From contig NZ_FOHZ01000001.1 in assembly GCF_900111555.1 (NCBI RefSeq), positions 537,758 to 601,757 on the forward strand: a stretch of DNA of 64,000 bases, read 5' to 3'. Every line of letters starts with the position of its first letter. Positions within the stretch are counted from its first letter, which is position 1. This DNA is from Marinobacter segnicrescens (GTDB lineage: Bacteria > Pseudomonadota > Gammaproteobacteria > Pseudomonadales > Oleiphilaceae). The notes under the pieces are model-generated. The model was not told the DNA's origin, ran no database searches, and saw only the letters and a program-made list of their open reading frames with translations. Below, one piece after another: positions 62,907 through 64,000 of this stretch. The translations under genes were made by a program, and so were the position numbers.

Positions 62907-63140
62907 ATGAACAACACATACCTGACAACTGAAGAACTGTCTGATCGCATCAAGTATGACGCCAGAACCATTCGCCAGTGTTTAAAGGACAGCGTCCTTC
63001 TGGAAGGCAAGCATTATATCCGCCCTTTCGGAGGCAGGAAGATACTGTACATCTGGGAGGTCATCGAGGAAGACATGCTGAACAGGGCTCAGGATTCGCT
63101 AACCATTCCAATGGCAAATGGAGGGGTGTGCCATGGCTAA
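62907..63140 (+). CDS. Excisionase-like small DNA-binding protein
   Basis: A 77-residue protein starting MNNTYLTTEELSDRIKYDAR, with a winged-helix-like DNA-binding pattern (YDARTIRQCLKDSVLLEGKH, YIRPFGGRKILYIWEVIEED) as in excisionases that sit just before integrases. The ATG at 62907 follows AGAGGATG. Its stop overlaps the integrase start by 8 bases. It is the probable recombination directionality factor of the element. Confidence 0.75.
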   Translation: MNNTYLTTEELSDRIKYDARTIRQCLKDSVLLEGKHYIRPFGGRKILYIWEVIEEDMLNRAQDSLTIPMANGGVCHG

Positions 63141-63351
63141 GGTAAGGGTCCGGCGAGATACGAACAAGCTTTTTGTCGACTTCACCTTCCAGGGCGTGAG
63201 ATGTCGTGAACAGACCCTGCTTAGCGACACCGCAAAGAACCGCAAACAATTGGAAATGCTCATTCAGCGCATGGAAGCAAAGATGTTACTCGGCGATTTC
63301 GATTATGCAGAGTTCTTTCCAGGCAGCAAGAACGTGTGCGTAAACCGCTGA
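63133..63351 (+). pseudogene. Tyrosine integrase, 5' fragment interrupted by IS21-family element
   Basis: Seventy-two codons remain of the N-terminal arm-binding domain of a phage/element integrase: MAKVRVRRDTNKLFVDFTFQ and TAKNRKQLEMLIQRMEAKML, GDFDYAEFFPGSKN. The reading frame ends after VCVNR, where the inserted sequence begins (about 63335-63355). The catalytic domain would lie beyond the insertion, outside the window or lost. The start overlaps the excisionase stop. The element's integration at the tRNA-fMet gene is inferred from the layout. Confidence 0.8.
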
Positions 63352-64000
63352 AGGTTGCCACCCATTCCACGTGAAGCCTGCCACCCGGACCGGAGCAAGG
63401 CTGCCACCCATCGGAGCGTAGCGACGCGGGGTTTCTCTTGTTACTCCGAAGTCTCAGTGCCCGTCAACTTTGTCTGCTGTTTTCGCATGGATTCGCCCCG
63501 TAGATTGATCTTGTAGGCGTTGTGAACAAGCCGGTCCAGGATGGCATCTGCCAGAGTGGCGTCGCCGATTACACCATGCCATTCTTCGATGGGTAGTTGG
63601 CTGGTGGCAATGGTGGAGCGCCGGCCATGTCGGTCTTCCAGCACCTCCAGCAAGTCTCTTCGGTTCTCCGCGCTCAGCTTCATCAGCCCCCAGTCATCCA
63701 GGATCAGGACGTCTACTTTGGCGAGGTTGGTCAGGAGCTTGGCGTACTGACCATCCCCCTTGGCGATGGTCAGTTCCCGCAACAGTCGGGTCAGGCGCAC
63801 GTACTGGGCGGTGTAGCCTTCGCGGCAGGCCTTGTGTGCCAGGGCGCAGGCCAGCCAGGTTTTGCCAACGCCGGTGGGACCGGTTATGAGTACGTTCAGA
63901 TGCTCCTTCACCCATTGGCAGCTGGCCAATGACTGGATCAGTCCTTTATCCAGGCCCCGTGAGTTCCGGTAATCAATGTCTTCGAGGATGGCCGTGTGTC
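63350..64000 (-). mobile_element. IS21-family insertion sequence (one end)
   Basis: An IS21-type end followed by istB; the rest, including istA, lies beyond the right edge. TGCCACCC repeats occur at 63356, 63379 and 63402, an exact 23-base period, the multiple terminal repeats expected of IS21 ends. The exact terminus and any target duplication cannot be fixed from one end. Confidence 0.85.
63441..64000 (-). CDS. istB: IstB-like ATPase of IS21 family (partial, 5' end off window)
   Basis: The helper ATPase of an IS21-family transposase, truncated by the window edge; the visible part reads from HTAILEDIDYRNSRGLDKGL to the stop. Walker A is LITGPTGVGKTWLACALAHK, Walker B VDVLILDDWGLMKL, and SQLPIEEWHGVIGD, DATLADAILDRLVHNAYKIN are typical of IstB. 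It loads the IstA transposase onto target DNA. The start lies beyond 64000, as does istA upstream. Confidence 0.93.
   Translation of the reverse strand, partial: HTAILEDIDYRNSRGLDKGLIQSLASCQWVKEHLNVLITGPTGVGKTWLACALAHKACREGYTAQYVRLTRLLRELTIAKGDGQYAKLLTNLAKVDVLILDDWGLMKLSAENRRDLLEVLEDRHGRRSTIATSQLPIEEWHGVIGDATLADAILDRLVHNAYKINLRGESMRKQQTKLTGTETSE

Overview
The window is about 60% GC, densely coded, and reads as the chromosome of a marine gammaproteobacterium of the Marinobacter/Halomonas/Pseudomonas sort. The evidence is TamA, TRAP-type binding proteins, a quinohemoprotein alcohol dehydrogenase, several CoA ligases, sigma-54 activators and a typical initiator tRNA. This assignment is inferred from gene content, not from a search. 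Two genes are cut by the window edges: tamA on the left and istB on the right.

Layout. 1-4 kb: tamA (3' part off the window), a voltage-sensor-like membrane protein and an amidase. 4-16.6 kb: fatty/organic acid catabolism, with two orphan TRAP solute-binding proteins around a CoA ligase, an enoyl-CoA hydratase and a DUF302 protein, then a thioesterase, an acyl-CoA synthetase, a Met/Gln-rich secreted protein, an acyl-CoA dehydrogenase and a divergent LysR/dioxygenase pair. 16.7-18.3 kb: a TRIC-family membrane protein behind a tandem glycine riboswitch, and an FMN reductase. 18.4-29.7 kb: an accessory region with a translationally coupled cluster (PLD-helicase-DUF3427, methyltransferase-HNH fusion, gamma-glutamylcyclotransferase-like), a third TRAP binding protein, a possible pore-forming effector with a membrane partner, an Rpn-type nuclease, an orphan antitoxin and a 5'-nucleotidase.

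29.7-38.4 kb: a sigma-54-controlled cyanate-type locus. An ABC importer and a second unit (OsmC-like protein, acyl-CoA-dehydrogenase-like flavoprotein, rubredoxin/reductase fusion, cyanase) flank a NifA-like activator. Both units carry the same inverted-repeat upstream site and near-identical -24/-12 promoters, so they look like one regulon. The three redox genes between regulator and cyanase are the most interesting part.

38.5-52 kb: periplasmic alcohol/aldehyde oxidation, with a two-subunit molybdenum hydroxylase and its maturation proteins (MocA-, XdhC-like), a PqqU-like TonB receptor, a PQQ/heme c alcohol dehydrogenase, an aldehyde dehydrogenase and an AcoR-like sigma-54 activator. 52-60 kb: an operon coupled by 4-base overlaps (acetyl-CoA synthetase-like, fused 2-oxoacid dehydrogenase E1, E2, acyl carrier protein), then an erythromycin-esterase-like protein with a phosphoribosyltransferase beside it, and a thioesterase. 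60-62 kb: a RES/Xre toxin-antitoxin pair and a META-domain lipoprotein. 62.2 kb to the end: initiator tRNA, then the start of an integrative element (regulator, excisionase-like protein, integrase) whose integrase is broken by an IS21-family element.

Several catabolic genes share an A/C-rich leader (AACAACAA type) next to the ribosome binding site, which resembles the Hfq/Crc catabolite-repression target of pseudomonads.
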